Below are positions 9,148 to 18,495 of a stretch of 64,000 nt of DNA, piece by piece. Positions within the stretch are counted from its first letter, which is position 1; each line of letters opens with the position of its first letter. Made by a program: the position numbers and the translations under genes. The stretch is from contig NZ_RDQR01000004.1 of assembly GCF_003703835.1 (NCBI RefSeq), forward strand, positions 62,001 through 126,000. Direction: 5' to 3'. This DNA comes from Auritidibacter ignavus (lineage in GTDB: Bacteria; Actinomycetota; Actinomycetes; Actinomycetales; Micrococcaceae). Under the pieces are notes generated by a model. It saw nothing but the letters and a program-made list of their open reading frames with translations. It was not told where the DNA came from and did no database searches.

Positions 9148-12100
9148 TTGACCAAACGTACCCCCACCTCCGCATCCGGTTCACGATCCCGGTCCTCACG
9201 CGGGCGCACCCTGGCCGGAGCGGGGTTCACCGACCTGTCGCGAGCGGAAAGCCGGCTACAAGCGCCCGAGCTCGCTGAGCTGGATCGAGACCAGTTGCTC
9301 GATGTCATCTCGGTGGCTGCCAATCCTGACCAAGCGCTAATCCTGCTAATCCGACTCGTGGAGGCCGAAGCCAGTGTCCAAGAGCTCTTCAACCAAGCTG
9401 AGCAACACCAGATCCGCTCGCTGATTCGGCTGTTGGGCACCTCGGAAGCCCTTGGTGAATTTCTGATCCGCTACCCTGAGCACCTGGACGTCGTCACCGG
9501 GTCCGAGGACGCTGTGGCCAGCGCACCCGCAGTTGCTGGGATCTACGAGCCTGACGCGCACGGAGAAGCACGCTATGCTCCCGAGGCTTTGCGTTGCCTG
9601 TTACTGGAGGCTGTGGGAGCTGATCCACAGCAGGAAGAACCGGTGGCCACCCAGGGTGGTAAAGAGGCGGCGGTGGCGCTACGGGTTATGTATCGGCGAC
9701 AAATTCTCAGCATTACCGTCCAAGACCTCAATGCCCCCGATCCCATGGGTGCCCAGCCGATTATTTCCCGGTGGTTGGCTGACCTGGCTGCTGCGGCCCT
9801 GGAGGCCGCTCTGGCGGTGGCGAGATTCGATGCTGAGTCGAAGTTTAGTCGCGAAGAAATCGATGGCACGAGCCTGACCGTGATGGGGATGGGCAAATGC
9901 GGTGCCCGAGAGCTGAACTACCTTTCGGATGTCGACGTGATTTTTGTGCACGGACCGGCAGCCTCGGAGCATGTGGAGTCTTTGTCGGAGGAAACCATGA
10001 CCGCGGTGGCCCGAGAACTGGCCACCGGGATTTCACACACCATCCAGTCTCCCGCCCCAGAGCCCGGGCTGTGGGAGGTCGACGCCAACCTGCGCCCCGA
10101 AGGCAAAGATGGAGAACTGTCGCGCACGGTAGCGTCACACCGCACGTACTACAACCGGTGGGCCCATACCTGGGAGTTCCAGGCCTTGCTGAAGTGTCGT
10201 CGACTGGCCGGTAACCACCGCTTGGCTGAGGAATATCTCAACGCCATCTACCCCCTGGTCTGGCAGGTCTCCACCCGGCCAGGCTTCGTCTCTCAGGTCC
10301 AATCGATGCGACGCCGGGTGGTAAAGAATATTCCGGCGAAACAGCGTCACCGTGACATCAAGCTCGGCAGTGGGGGACTGCGTGACATTGAATTTCCGGT
10401 CCAGCTGTTGCAACTGGTGCACGGAAAAACGGATTCGAGCCTGCATGTGCGCTCCACCGAAGAAGCTATCCAGGCTTTGGAAGCCGGCGGATACGTGGGA
10501 CGGGCCGACGCGCGCTCGATGACGGACTACTACCGGTTCTTACGCGTGATGGAGCACCGGTTACAACTTGCCCAGATGCGTCGCACCCACCTGCTACCCG
10601 AAAAAGAACAACATCTCCGGGTGCTAGCCCGGGCCGTCGGCTCAGGTGCGCAGGAACATCCGCATAACGCTGATGAGTTGCTGAGCAGCTGGAAGAAGAC
10701 GGCTCGAGCCGTCGCCGAGGTCTTTGAGCGGTTGTTCTACCGGCCGCTCCTTCCTGCCACCGCGGCCCTGCCGGCCGACCAGGTCAGACTCTCCTCTGAA
10801 GCTGCCCAACAGCGGCTGGTCGCCCTGGGGTACCGAGACCCCAAGGGCGCGATCCGCCATATTGGGTTCCTTACCGAGGGCGTGTCTCGCTCGGCGGCGT
10901 TGCAACGTCAGCTCCTACCGGCCATGTTGGGCTGGCTGGCTGCCGGTCCGGACCCCGATGGTGGTCTGCTGAGTTTCCGGCGTCTGTCGGAATCGATCAG
11001 TCGCTCAGGATGGTACCTGCGTATGTTGCGGGACTCCTCCGATGCTGCCGAGCGACTCTGCACCGTGTTGTCCAGTTCCCGGTATGTCTGCGACTTGCTG
11101 GAACACTCTCCGGAGGCCACCGCCTGGCTAGACCGTGACCAGGACCTGGTGCCCTTGAGCCTGGACGCCATCCTGACCGAGATGCGCTCGGTGCTGTCGC
11201 GTCACCCTGAAGTCAACGAAGCGATGCGCCACATCCGGCTGATTCGTCGACGCGAAATTCTGCGTACCGCAATGGCTGACGCCTTGGAACTGATCGACCA
11301 AGATGAGATCTCTCACGCGCTATGCCGGGCCGACCAAGCCAGCGCGATGGCCGGACTAGATTTGGTGGAACGCGAACTTGCCGACAGTGGTGAGAAACGA
11401 CTGGCGAACCTGGTGGTGGTGGCCATGGGGCGCCAAGGCGGACAGGAATGCGGCTATGGCTCGGATTTGGACGTGATGTTCGTTCACCAACCCACCGAGG
11501 CAGCCACCGACGAGCGTGAGGCCCACCAACAGGCCGTCAGCCAAGCCAAGAAACTCACCCACTACCTGAAGATGCCGCTGAAACCGGCCATCCCGTTGGA
11601 ACCGGTACTGATGATTGACGCGGACCTGCGCCCCGAAGGTAAACAGGGTCCCTTGGTGCGCTCGATGGAGTCCTATCGGAACTACTACCAGCAATGGGCT
11701 GAGATTTGGGAAATCCAGGCGCTGTTGCGGGCCCGGACGCTAGCTGGAGAACAGGCTCTGCAGGATGAATTCACGAACTGGGCAGACTCGGTGCGCTATC
11801 ACACCGAGCTGACCCCGCAACGGTTACGGGCGATCCGTCGAATGAAAGCTCGGGTGGAATCCGAGCGACTACCCCGCGGGGCTGATCCTAACCGGCATGT
11901 GAAGCTCGGGCGTGGGTCGCTGTCGGATGTGGAGTGGCTGGTGCAGACCTTCCAGTTGCGCTACGCCGGTCAAGCAGAGTCATTGCGCACCACCTCCACC
12001 GTGGAAGCGTTGGAGGCATTGCACGAGCTCGGGCACCTTGATGCCCACGAGGCCCAAGCCTTGGAAAACTCCTGGAGACTGTGCTCTAGGATCCGCTCGG

Positions 12101-12282
12101 CGAATATGATCTGGTCGGCCCGTGCCTCCGACACGTTGCCCACCAACCGAGATGACCTAGAAGCGGTCGCCCAGTGGTGCGGGTATGAGTCGGGCAATGC
12201 GGGTGTTTTCGAAGAGGACTACTTGCGCATCACCCGCCATGCTCGGCAGGTGTTCGAACATCGGTTCTATGGGATGAACTAG
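9148..12282 (+). CDS. glnE: Bifunctional glutamine synthetase adenylyltransferase/deadenylase
   Basis: Adds AMP to and removes it from glutamine synthetase according to nitrogen status. About 1,044 residues, with two nucleotidyltransferase domains: the first has NYLSDVDVIFVHG and the second GSDLDVMFVHQ, each followed by a DADLRPEGK or DANLRPEGK segment and a GLRDIEF- or LSDVEWL-type motif. A TTG start at 9148 was chosen because it lies just after the glnA2 stop and leads directly into the conserved AGAGFTDLSRAE; the frame is open further upstream inside glnA2. Its likely target is GlnA1 at 13528-14952. Confidence 0.93.
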   Translation: MTKRTPTSASGSRSRSSRGRTLAGAGFTDLSRAESRLQAPELAELDRDQLLDVISVAANPDQALILLIRLVEAEASVQELFNQAEQHQIRSLIRLLGTSEALGEFLIRYPEHLDVVTGSEDAVASAPAVAGIYEPDAHGEARYAPEALRCLLLEAVGADPQQEEPVATQGGKEAAVALRVMYRRQILSITVQDLNAPDPMGAQPIISRWLADLAAAALEAALAVARFDAESKFSREEIDGTSLTVMGMGKCGARELNYLSDVDVIFVHGPAASEHVESLSEETMTAVARELATGISHTIQSPAPEPGLWEVDANLRPEGKDGELSRTVASHRTYYNRWAHTWEFQALLKCRRLAGNHRLAEEYLNAIYPLVWQVSTRPGFVSQVQSMRRRVVKNIPAKQRHRDIKLGSGGLRDIEFPVQLLQLVHGKTDSSLHVRSTEEAIQALEAGGYVGRADARSMTDYYRFLRVMEHRLQLAQMRRTHLLPEKEQHLRVLARAVGSGAQEHPHNADELLSSWKKTARAVAEVFERLFYRPLLPATAALPADQVRLSSEAAQQRLVALGYRDPKGAIRHIGFLTEGVSRSAALQRQLLPAMLGWLAAGPDPDGGLLSFRRLSESISRSGWYLRMLRDSSDAAERLCTVLSSSRYVCDLLEHSPEATAWLDRDQDLVPLSLDAILTEMRSVLSRHPEVNEAMRHIRLIRRREILRTAMADALELIDQDEISHALCRADQASAMAGLDLVERELADSGEKRLANLVVVAMGRQGGQECGYGSDLDVMFVHQPTEAATDEREAHQQAVSQAKKLTHYLKMPLKPAIPLEPVLMIDADLRPEGKQGPLVRSMESYRNYYQQWAEIWEIQALLRARTLAGEQALQDEFTNWADSVRYHTELTPQRLRAIRRMKARVESERLPRGADPNRHVKLGRGSLSDVEWLVQTFQLRYAGQAESLRTTSTVEALEALHELGHLDAHEAQALENSWRLCSRIRSANMIWSARASDTLPTNRDDLEAVAQWCGYESGNAGVFEEDYLRITRHARQVFEHRFYGMN

Positions 12283-12308
12283 CCTCAACCCATCGGGGTG
12301 ACTGGAGT

Positions 12309-13313
12309 TTATCGGTTGATGACCGAGGAGCCGACCAGGTCCAAGGTGGTCAAGCGACTCTGCAACGACGGGGCCAGATTAGTCATGATCAGCTCATCGG
12401 CTGAGACCCGTTCGGCAAACTGATCCATGTACTCGCGTACCACTGAGGCGGTGCCCACCGCAGTGTACTTCAACATGCTCAACACCTGTTCGCCGGCCGG
12501 AGAGTGGATCAGCAAGGACACCTCATCGTCGCTGAGGTTCTTACCGCGACCCAGGAAGGACCGAATCCGGGAGCGCTGAGCGGCCTCCAAGCTGGCCTGG
12601 GCGCCCTCTTCGGTCTCATCGGCAATGACGTTCAGGGCCGCAATGAAGTAGGGCTCCGGGTGCTGTTCAGAGGGCTCGTAGTGCTCCCGGTACAAGCTGG
12701 CAGCCGATTCCAGCATCTGCGGAGCGAAATGAGATGCGAAGGTGTAGGGCAGGCCCAGTTTGGCAGCTAGCTGCGCGCCGAAATGTGAGGAGCCGAGAAT
12801 GAAGATGGGCAAGTTGGTGTCCTTACCCGGGTAGGCTTCCACCCCGGGAATCTGGGAGTCCCCACTTAAGTAGCCCTGCAGCTCCACAACGTCTTGGGGG
12901 AACCGGTCAGCGGACTGAGGATCGCGACGCAGTGCCCACAGGGTCTTCTGGTCGGTTCCTGGTGCACGGCCCAAGCCGAGGTCGATGCGGGGGCCGTAGA
13001 GTTCCTGCAACATCCCGAACTGTTCGGCAATCAGCAACGGAGCGTGGTTGGGCAACATCACGCCACCAGAGCCCAAGCGGATCGTGCAGGTGTGGGCGCC
13101 GATGTGAGATAGCAACACGGAGGTTGCCGACGAAGCGATCGAGGGCATGTTGTGGTGCTCAGCGAACCAAATACGGTGGAAACCTCGTTCTTCGGCCCGC
13201 TGGGCCAAAGTCAGCGATTCACCGACCGCGTCACCAATCGACTGCCCATGGCGGACGGTGGCTAAGTCGAGAATGGAAACCCGGTAGTTCGTTGAAGCGC
13301 CAGCTTCAGGCAT
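12309..13313 (-). CDS. Luciferase-like monooxygenase (LLM class, flavin-dependent)
   Basis: A TIM-barrel flavin-dependent oxidoreductase of 334 residues in the MsnO8/YhbW-like group, with [32 protein letters not shown] and [10 protein letters not shown]. The substrate cannot be told. The ATG at 13313 was chosen over an upstream start at 13367 because AGAAGG precedes it by 6 bases and the family begins at VSILDL. It is convergent with glnE (26-bp gap). Confidence 0.9.
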   Translation of the reverse strand: MPEAGASTNYRVSILDLATVRHGQSIGDAVGESLTLAQRAEERGFHRIWFAEHHNMPSIASSATSVLLSHIGAHTCTIRLGSGGVMLPNHAPLLIAEQFGMLQELYGPRIDLGLGRAPGTDQKTLWALRRDPQSADRFPQDVVELQGYLSGDSQIPGVEAYPGKDTNLPIFILGSSHFGAQLAAKLGLPYTFASHFAPQMLESAASLYREHYEPSEQHPEPYFIAALNVIADETEEGAQASLEAAQRSRIRSFLGRGKNLSDDEVSLLIHSPAGEQVLSMLKYTAVGTASVVREYMDQFAERVSADELIMTNLAPSLQSRLTTLDLVGSSVINR

Positions 13314-13430
13314 TCGAAACCTTCTTTCAGTGAGCAGGATCTGTGTTTCTGTCGCGTATAGCTCCAACCGAGAGACAAATATTCCTTGGCGGTGCTACGA
13401 CGCGTGTCAGATTCACCACGGTATTAACCG

Positions 13431-13471
13431 ACGGTGCTGGTGGGGATCACTGTGATCCCCACCAGCACCGT
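13431..13471. terminator. 41-nt near-perfect hairpin downstream of glnA1
   Basis: Twenty-base arms (13431-13450 and 13452-13471) are exactly complementary around a single central T. It lies 57 bp beyond the glnA1 stop on the minus strand, so it is most simply the glnA1 terminator. There is no T-run after it, as is common in actinobacteria. Confidence 0.7.
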
Positions 13472-13527
13472 TGCACTTACCTGAGTCGCCAGGTAGAAGG
13501 TCGAAGCCGTCCTTGATGGCGTAGGTG

Positions 13528-14952
13528 CTAGATCGAGTAGTAGAGCTCGAATTCCTTCGGCGAAACGTAGGCGCGCAACACATTGATTTCGTACTCACGC
13601 TTATAGTCAATCCAGGTGCTGATCAGGTCTTCGCTGAACACATCACCGGCCAGGAGGAATTCGTGGTCCTCTTCCAGAGCGTCGATCGCTTCTTCCAGAG
13701 TGCGTGGCGCCTGCTTCACATCGGCGGCTTCCTCCGGAGGCAACTCGTAGAGGTCCTTATCCACCGGCTCCGGTGGCTCGATGCGATTACGAATTCCGTC
13801 CAGACCGGCCATCAGCTGAGCTGCAAAAGCGAGATAGGGGTTCTGGGAGGGATCCGGCGCACGGAACTCCAGTCGCTTGGCTTTGGGGTTGGTCCCGGTA
13901 ATCGGAATGCGGATAGCTGCCGAGCGATTGCCCTGCGAGTAGAGCATGTTGATCGGTGCTTCGTGACCTTTGACCAGACGCTTATAGGAGTTCACCGTCG
14001 GGTTGGTGAAGGCCATAATGGCTGAGGAGTGCTCCAGCAGTCCGCCGATGTACCAGCGGGCCAGATCAGACAGTGAAGCGTAGCCCTTTTCGTCGTAGAA
14101 CAGCGGTTCTCCGTCCTGCCACAGGGACTGGTGGCAGTGCATGCCTGAACCGCCATCACCGTAGACCGGCTTGGGCATAAAGGTCGCGGTTTTGCCGAAC
14201 AACAAGGCGGTGTTTTTCACGACATACTTGAACACCTGAGCCTTATCGGCCGAGTGCAACAAAGAATCGAAGCGGAAATTGATCTCGGCCTGCCCGGGCG
14301 AGCCCACCTCGTGATGAGAGCGCTCGACTTCGAGCCCAACCTGTTCCAAAAGTAAGCAGATTTCATCACGCACATCGGCGATTTGGTCAATCGGGGAGAC
14401 CGGGAAGTAGCCACCACCGGACGGAGTCTTGTGTCCTAGGTTGCCACCGGGCTCTTCACGACCGGTGTTCCACCAGGCTTCTTCAGCATCAATTTCGAAG
14501 AACGATTTATGTGCCTGATTCTCGTAACGGACGCCATCCAGCAGGTAGAACTCGGCTTCAGAGGCGAAACTGGCAGTGTCGGCGATACCGGTGGAGGCTA
14601 AATAATCCTCTGCTCGCGTGGCCACACCGCGGGGATCCCGGTGGTAGGGCTCCCCGGTGCGGGGATTAATGATAGAGAAGAACATCGCCAGAGTCTTCTG
14701 CTCCCGGAAGGGATCGATAAACGCGGTGGTCACATCGGGAATCAGTTGCATATCGGACTCTGCGATGGTGGCGAAGCCGGGAATCGACGAGCCGTCGAAG
14801 AGCTGGCCACTTTCAAAAAAGTCGTTGTCGACAGCCTTGGCCGGCAGGTTGAAGTGGTGCATTCCACCGAAGAGGTCGGTGAACCGCACATCAACAAAGG
14901 CCACATCCTCGTCTTTGAGATAGGCGAGAATTTCTTCTGAGGTGGAGAACAT
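13528..14952 (-). CDS. glnA: Glutamine synthetase type I (GlnA1)
   Basis: The main ammonia-assimilating enzyme: ATP-dependent synthesis of glutamine from glutamate. 474 residues from the ATG at 14952, which has AGGAG 7 bases upstream; an 80-residue upstream extension of the frame is not conserved. The motifs [25 protein letters not shown] and [15 protein letters not shown] are present. The adenylylation tyrosine is in [14 protein letters not shown] near residue 400, so it should be a GlnE substrate. Confidence 0.97.
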   Translation of the reverse strand: MFSTSEEILAYLKDEDVAFVDVRFTDLFGGMHHFNLPAKAVDNDFFESGQLFDGSSIPGFATIAESDMQLIPDVTTAFIDPFREQKTLAMFFSIINPRTGEPYHRDPRGVATRAEDYLASTGIADTASFASEAEFYLLDGVRYENQAHKSFFEIDAEEAWWNTGREEPGGNLGHKTPSGGGYFPVSPIDQIADVRDEICLLLEQVGLEVERSHHEVGSPGQAEINFRFDSLLHSADKAQVFKYVVKNTALLFGKTATFMPKPVYGDGGSGMHCHQSLWQDGEPLFYDEKGYASLSDLARWYIGGLLEHSSAIMAFTNPTVNSYKRLVKGHEAPINMLYSQGNRSAAIRIPITGTNPKAKRLEFRAPDPSQNPYLAFAAQLMAGLDGIRNRIEPPEPVDKDLYELPPEEAADVKQAPRTLEEAIDALEEDHEFLLAGDVFSEDLISTWIDYKREYEINVLRAYVSPKEFELYYSI

Positions 14953-15142
14953 TCTTACTCCTGTCATAGTTTCCGCGATGCAGACTTTCCGCGATGGCAT
15001 TAACCCTACAGAAAGCGCGCTTTGATCGGGGGAAAGCCGTCGGGAATTTCTGCAATAGCGCAACGGAGAAAGGGTCTTGGTCAGGCGGAGCCGTGCCTGC
15101 CACACACTGAGGATGACAAGACCGAACCGATAGAGTTGTCTT

Positions 15143-15619
15143 ATGTCCGCAGAACACCGTCGCGAAGACAACGCCGAGGACCCGTTGATCACCCGGAAAG
15201 ATCTTGCTTCCTGGGTGGAAGGTCCCCCGGGAGAGCAAGATACCTACCCCGGTGAACGATTAGGGCTCCCCAGAACCGGGCCGAGCTCGGTTGCCTCGCT
15301 GGGACGCCGTGTCGGAGCACTGTTTAGCGACTGGTTTATCTCCGTAGGATTGGCTTGGCTTGTTGGCAGTGATCAGCCCTGGCTTCCCCTGCTGTTTTTC
15401 GTGATGATGCACTGGCTGTTGGTAGGACTGTTGGGAGCTACCATCGGCAAAGCCCTATTCCGCATTCAGGTGGTTCGCGTTGGCGGGGCCTCCGTGGGAC
15501 TATGGCAGGCAGCAATTCGTGCGCTACTCCTGGGCCTGTTTATCCCGGCGATCGTGATGGACAAGGACCAGCGTGGAGTCCACGATCTGCTCGCCAAAAC
15601 GGTCGTGATCACCGCCTAG
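15143..15619 (+). CDS. RDD family membrane protein
   Basis: 158 residues: a charged N-terminal tail of about 55 residues, then an RDD domain with the typical [14 protein letters not shown] start, helices near residues 60-75 and 80-100, the [15 protein letters not shown] segment, and a final helix before [14 protein letters not shown]. Its function is unknown. The pairing with glnA1 and a DUF4191 gene is the same as in mycobacteria. Divergent from glnA1 and convergent with the DUF4191 gene. Confidence 0.9.
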   Translation: MSAEHRREDNAEDPLITRKDLASWVEGPPGEQDTYPGERLGLPRTGPSSVASLGRRVGALFSDWFISVGLAWLVGSDQPWLPLLFFVMMHWLLVGLLGATIGKALFRIQVVRVGGASVGLWQAAIRALLLGLFIPAIVMDKDQRGVHDLLAKTVVITA

Positions 15620-15649
15620 TTAGTGTATCCACGCTCGAGCTCCGGGGCT

Positions 15650-16438
15650 TTAGCGCCCTCGCATCGCCCGACGATCTGGACGGGATTTGAAAGGATCCAC
15701 ACCCTTAGGAATCGGGAGCTTATTACTAGGCAAGGACGCCAGACGGTTCTCAATGGCCCGAACTTCGTGCTTATTGAGGGTTTTTTTCATCCGTTTGATG
15801 GTCTTTCTCAGCTGGTGTAGTGACACTTCATTCTTTCCATGACCGACCTGCAGAATACGGATCTCGACATTAGGCAAATAACGGCTCATGTGGCGACGCT
15901 CTTTTTCAGCCAGCTGACGGGCCTTGTTATACGAGCCCTCAGCCACCAGGACCACACCAGCTTTCCCGGTGGCACGGTACACCGCTTCCTGAGACTTAGC
16001 GTTCATGGCGACCGGCTCCTGGGGTACCACCCAGCCGCGGCCTAACGTTGACAAAGCCGCGCCCGTAGCACCAGGACGTCCGTCGATGCGCGCAAAAGCC
16101 GCGCGTTCAGCCCGCCGGTTCATGATAATCAAGGCGGTCAGCAAACCGAACGGGATAGCAATCAAGATCCACGTCACCCAGTTGCCGGTGAGACCGGCAA
16201 GGATGACACCGATCAGAATCGGCACCGCAAAACCAAGTAGCATCCACCACACCACGGCGGGATCGTATTCTTTGGTGTCTTTAAAGACTCGCCCAATACG
16301 TTTGAAAAAACCGTCCTGGTTCTTTTTGCGGCTCTTCTTGTTCGCCTTCGCTTCGGCTCTCTGCTGTCGCCGACGCTCTTTCTGCTCGGCTTTGACAGTC
16401 TTGAGATCTTTAGTGGGAGAAGAATTATCTGAGGCCAT
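15650..16438 (-). CDS. DUF4191 family membrane protein
   Basis: 262 residues from the ATG at 16438, with AGGTG upstream. The N-terminus is a highly basic stretch rich in Lys, Arg and Gln (about residues 8-45), followed by two membrane helices around residues 70-115 and a soluble C-terminal domain that ends in another basic segment. Conserved next to glnA in actinobacteria; function unknown. Confidence 0.88.
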   Translation of the reverse strand: MASDNSSPTKDLKTVKAEQKERRRQQRAEAKANKKSRKKNQDGFFKRIGRVFKDTKEYDPAVVWWMLLGFAVPILIGVILAGLTGNWVTWILIAIPFGLLTALIIMNRRAERAAFARIDGRPGATGAALSTLGRGWVVPQEPVAMNAKSQEAVYRATGKAGVVLVAEGSYNKARQLAEKERRHMSRYLPNVEIRILQVGHGKNEVSLHQLRKTIKRMKKTLNKHEVRAIENRLASLPSNKLPIPKGVDPFKSRPDRRAMRGR

Positions 16439-16584
16439 AATGACACCTATACTACCGAAAGTTATCTGTGGATAACTCACCCCGTGAGGGGAGCGATTCC
16501 GGCAGAATCAGGGGCAGACATTGTCACCTTTGTCCTCGCACACCCGCATCGCACACCGCGTTGTTACGAGCCCAGGATTATTTG

Positions 16585-18036
16585 ATGACCTATCCCTCAT
16601 CGCACACCTCCGACGCACTACCTCAGCCTCCACAGCCGCTCTCGGGTGAGGTCGGCGAGCTGTATTGCACCGGCGAACGCTTTAACCTCTGGCGGTTTCG
16701 TCCCCCGGGATTTAGCTCACGAGATGCGCCCGCCGTGCTAAAAATTCCAGACCTCGGGCAGGTAGGGGAGGAGAGACACTCACAGATTATCGACCGGGCC
16801 CAACGGTTTAGCCATCCGCACGTGGTGCCACTGATTGGCGCCGTCGAGCTCCGCGACGATTCGGCGCCACAGGTGGGATGCTGGCAACTGATGCGAGGTT
16901 CTCATGCCGCTAAACTCGTCAACACCATGGGTCCGCTGGAACTCGAGCAATGTTTGACCATTGTCATCCCGGTTGCTCAGGCTTTATCTGAACTACACCG
17001 ACAAGGGCTCAGTCATGGCGGGTTGGGCCCGGCCGAGGTGGTTTTTGACCTCAACGGGGCGCCCTATCTCACGGATGCAGGACCGGGCCAACCGGTGCAC
17101 GGTTTTGCAGCACCAGAACAGCACGCTAAGGCGTCAGCCGTGACATCGGCGACGGACGTGTATAGCTGGGCGGCGCTGTGCTGGTATCTTCTGACCGGAC
17201 GAGTGCCGGGCAAAACATACGTGCGCGCTCCGCTCCCGTCCTTGGTGCCCAACATTGATGAACACGTGGTAGATGTTCTGGAGGCGTGTCTGGACGATGA
17301 TCCGACACAACGCCCCACTATGCGTCATTGTCTGGAAGCTGCCGTGCATTGGGGCGAGCCCAGGGCGCTGGAGTTGCATTCGATTGTGGCTGCAGACTTG
17401 AGGATCTTACTTCCCACCAAATTGTCGGAACCACCGTCGGAGAAGAAAAACCGCCCCCGACGCCCCGCCCGAAGAAGGTTACCGAAAACGCGTCGTGGCC
17501 TTCGGCAACGGGCCCAACGACGATTCATCGCTGGAGCGGGTGCCATGGCGGTTGGTTTAGCGCTGATTAGCGGGTCGCCGTCGTTGACGGCAGAGTCTCA
17601 AGAACCAGCCAGGGCCACACAGGACACTGTCTCGGTCACCGACCACATGGATCCGGAACGTTTGGATGAGCGGTTGGAACAGATTGTGCAACAACGCTCA
17701 GCGGCGTTTCGTACCACCGATCCGGACATGGTGGATCGTTATGCGGTCGGGGAATCTGAGGTGGCGGTTCACGATCGAGAAATGATTGAGGGCTTGGCGG
17801 AGCAGGGATTGAACTTGGAGGACTTTTCAATGCGCGGACAACGCACTGGCGAGGTTGAGATCCTGGATGATACGACAGTGCGTATTCCCGTCCAGTGGGG
17901 GTGGCCGCAACAGGAGGTGACGGACGAAGGTGCTCACGGCGTGGTCAGGGCGTCGGTACAAGAGTCACACGCTGATCTCGTGGTCACGTTGCAGTATGAC
18001 CAGGAATGGAAAATAAGCCGGGTCCATGAGCACTAA
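16585..18036 (+). CDS. Membrane-anchored protein kinase-like protein (predicted pseudokinase)
   Basis: 483 residues from the ATG at 16585 (AGGA 8 bases upstream); the frame is open back to 16468. Residues 25-255 follow the protein kinase fold: AVLKIPD with a possible ATP-site Lys53, a catalytic loop reading HGGLGPAEV at 144-152 where active kinases have HRDLKPxN, TDAGPG at 163 in place of ADFGxA, then APEQ and DVYSWAALCWYLLTG. The catalytic Asp, Lys and Asn are all lost and there is no glycine loop. A very basic linker (288-312), one membrane helix (about 313-330) and an extracytoplasmic domain of about 150 residues follow. Its partner is unknown. Confidence 0.8.
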   Translation: MTYPSSHTSDALPQPPQPLSGEVGELYCTGERFNLWRFRPPGFSSRDAPAVLKIPDLGQVGEERHSQIIDRAQRFSHPHVVPLIGAVELRDDSAPQVGCWQLMRGSHAAKLVNTMGPLELEQCLTIVIPVAQALSELHRQGLSHGGLGPAEVVFDLNGAPYLTDAGPGQPVHGFAAPEQHAKASAVTSATDVYSWAALCWYLLTGRVPGKTYVRAPLPSLVPNIDEHVVDVLEACLDDDPTQRPTMRHCLEAAVHWGEPRALELHSIVAADLRILLPTKLSEPPSEKKNRPRRPARRRLPKTRRGLRQRAQRRFIAGAGAMAVGLALISGSPSLTAESQEPARATQDTVSVTDHMDPERLDERLEQIVQQRSAAFRTTDPDMVDRYAVGESEVAVHDREMIEGLAEQGLNLEDFSMRGQRTGEVEILDDTTVRIPVQWGWPQQEVTDEGAHGVVRASVQESHADLVVTLQYDQEWKISRVHEH

Positions 18037-18050
18037 CGGCGCACACAGGC

Positions 18051-18101
18051 TTCGGGGCCACCGTCAGGATCCTCCTGGCAGGAATTGACGGTGGCCCCGA
18101 A
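18051..18101. terminator. Bidirectional hairpin between convergent genes
   Basis: Perfect 16-bp arms at 18051-18066 and 18086-18101 with a 19-nt loop. It lies between the pseudokinase gene (plus) and a small membrane protein gene (minus) and probably terminates both. Confidence 0.75.
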
Positions 18102-18127
18102 ACGTTGGGGATGATCTGCTTAGGGTA

Positions 18128-18475
18128 TTACTGCCATAGCACAGCTACTAAAGCGGTAATGAGCGCGGTCCCGCCGGTCGCGTGGGCAATGCCAGTGGGG
18201 ACCAGCTCACCCTTATTGACCTTGCGTTGGCCCACCCAGGCAACCACCAGCACCGTAATGCCCAGCACCAACTTGATAGTGAGCTTGATGCGGTTTGGTT
18301 CGCCCATCATTTCGGCCAATCCAAAGAGTACTAGTCCGGACAGCACAATCACGATGGCGCCCCAGAACTGCGACTTGGTTACCGTCGGTCGCTTGAAATG
18401 CGCGAACCATCCACCGACCACCGCTGCGAAACCGAGCAAGTGAATTGCAAGAAAAATGAGACGAACAATTTCCAT
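18128..18475 (-). CDS. Small integral membrane protein, unknown function
   Basis: 115 residues with four predicted membrane helices: near the N-terminus (IVRLIFLAIHLLGFAAVVGG), then about residues 38-55, 67-82 and 98-114. It lies 20 bp downstream of the E2 gene on the same strand, so it may be the last gene of that operon. I do not recognise a named family. Confidence 0.75.
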   Translation of the reverse strand: MEIVRLIFLAIHLLGFAAVVGGWFAHFKRPTVTKSQFWGAIVIVLSGLVLFGLAEMMGEPNRIKLTIKLVLGITVLVVAWVGQRKVNKGELVPTGIAHATGGTALITALVAVLWQ

Positions 18476-18495
18476 AATGGTGGGGTCAAGCTCCT

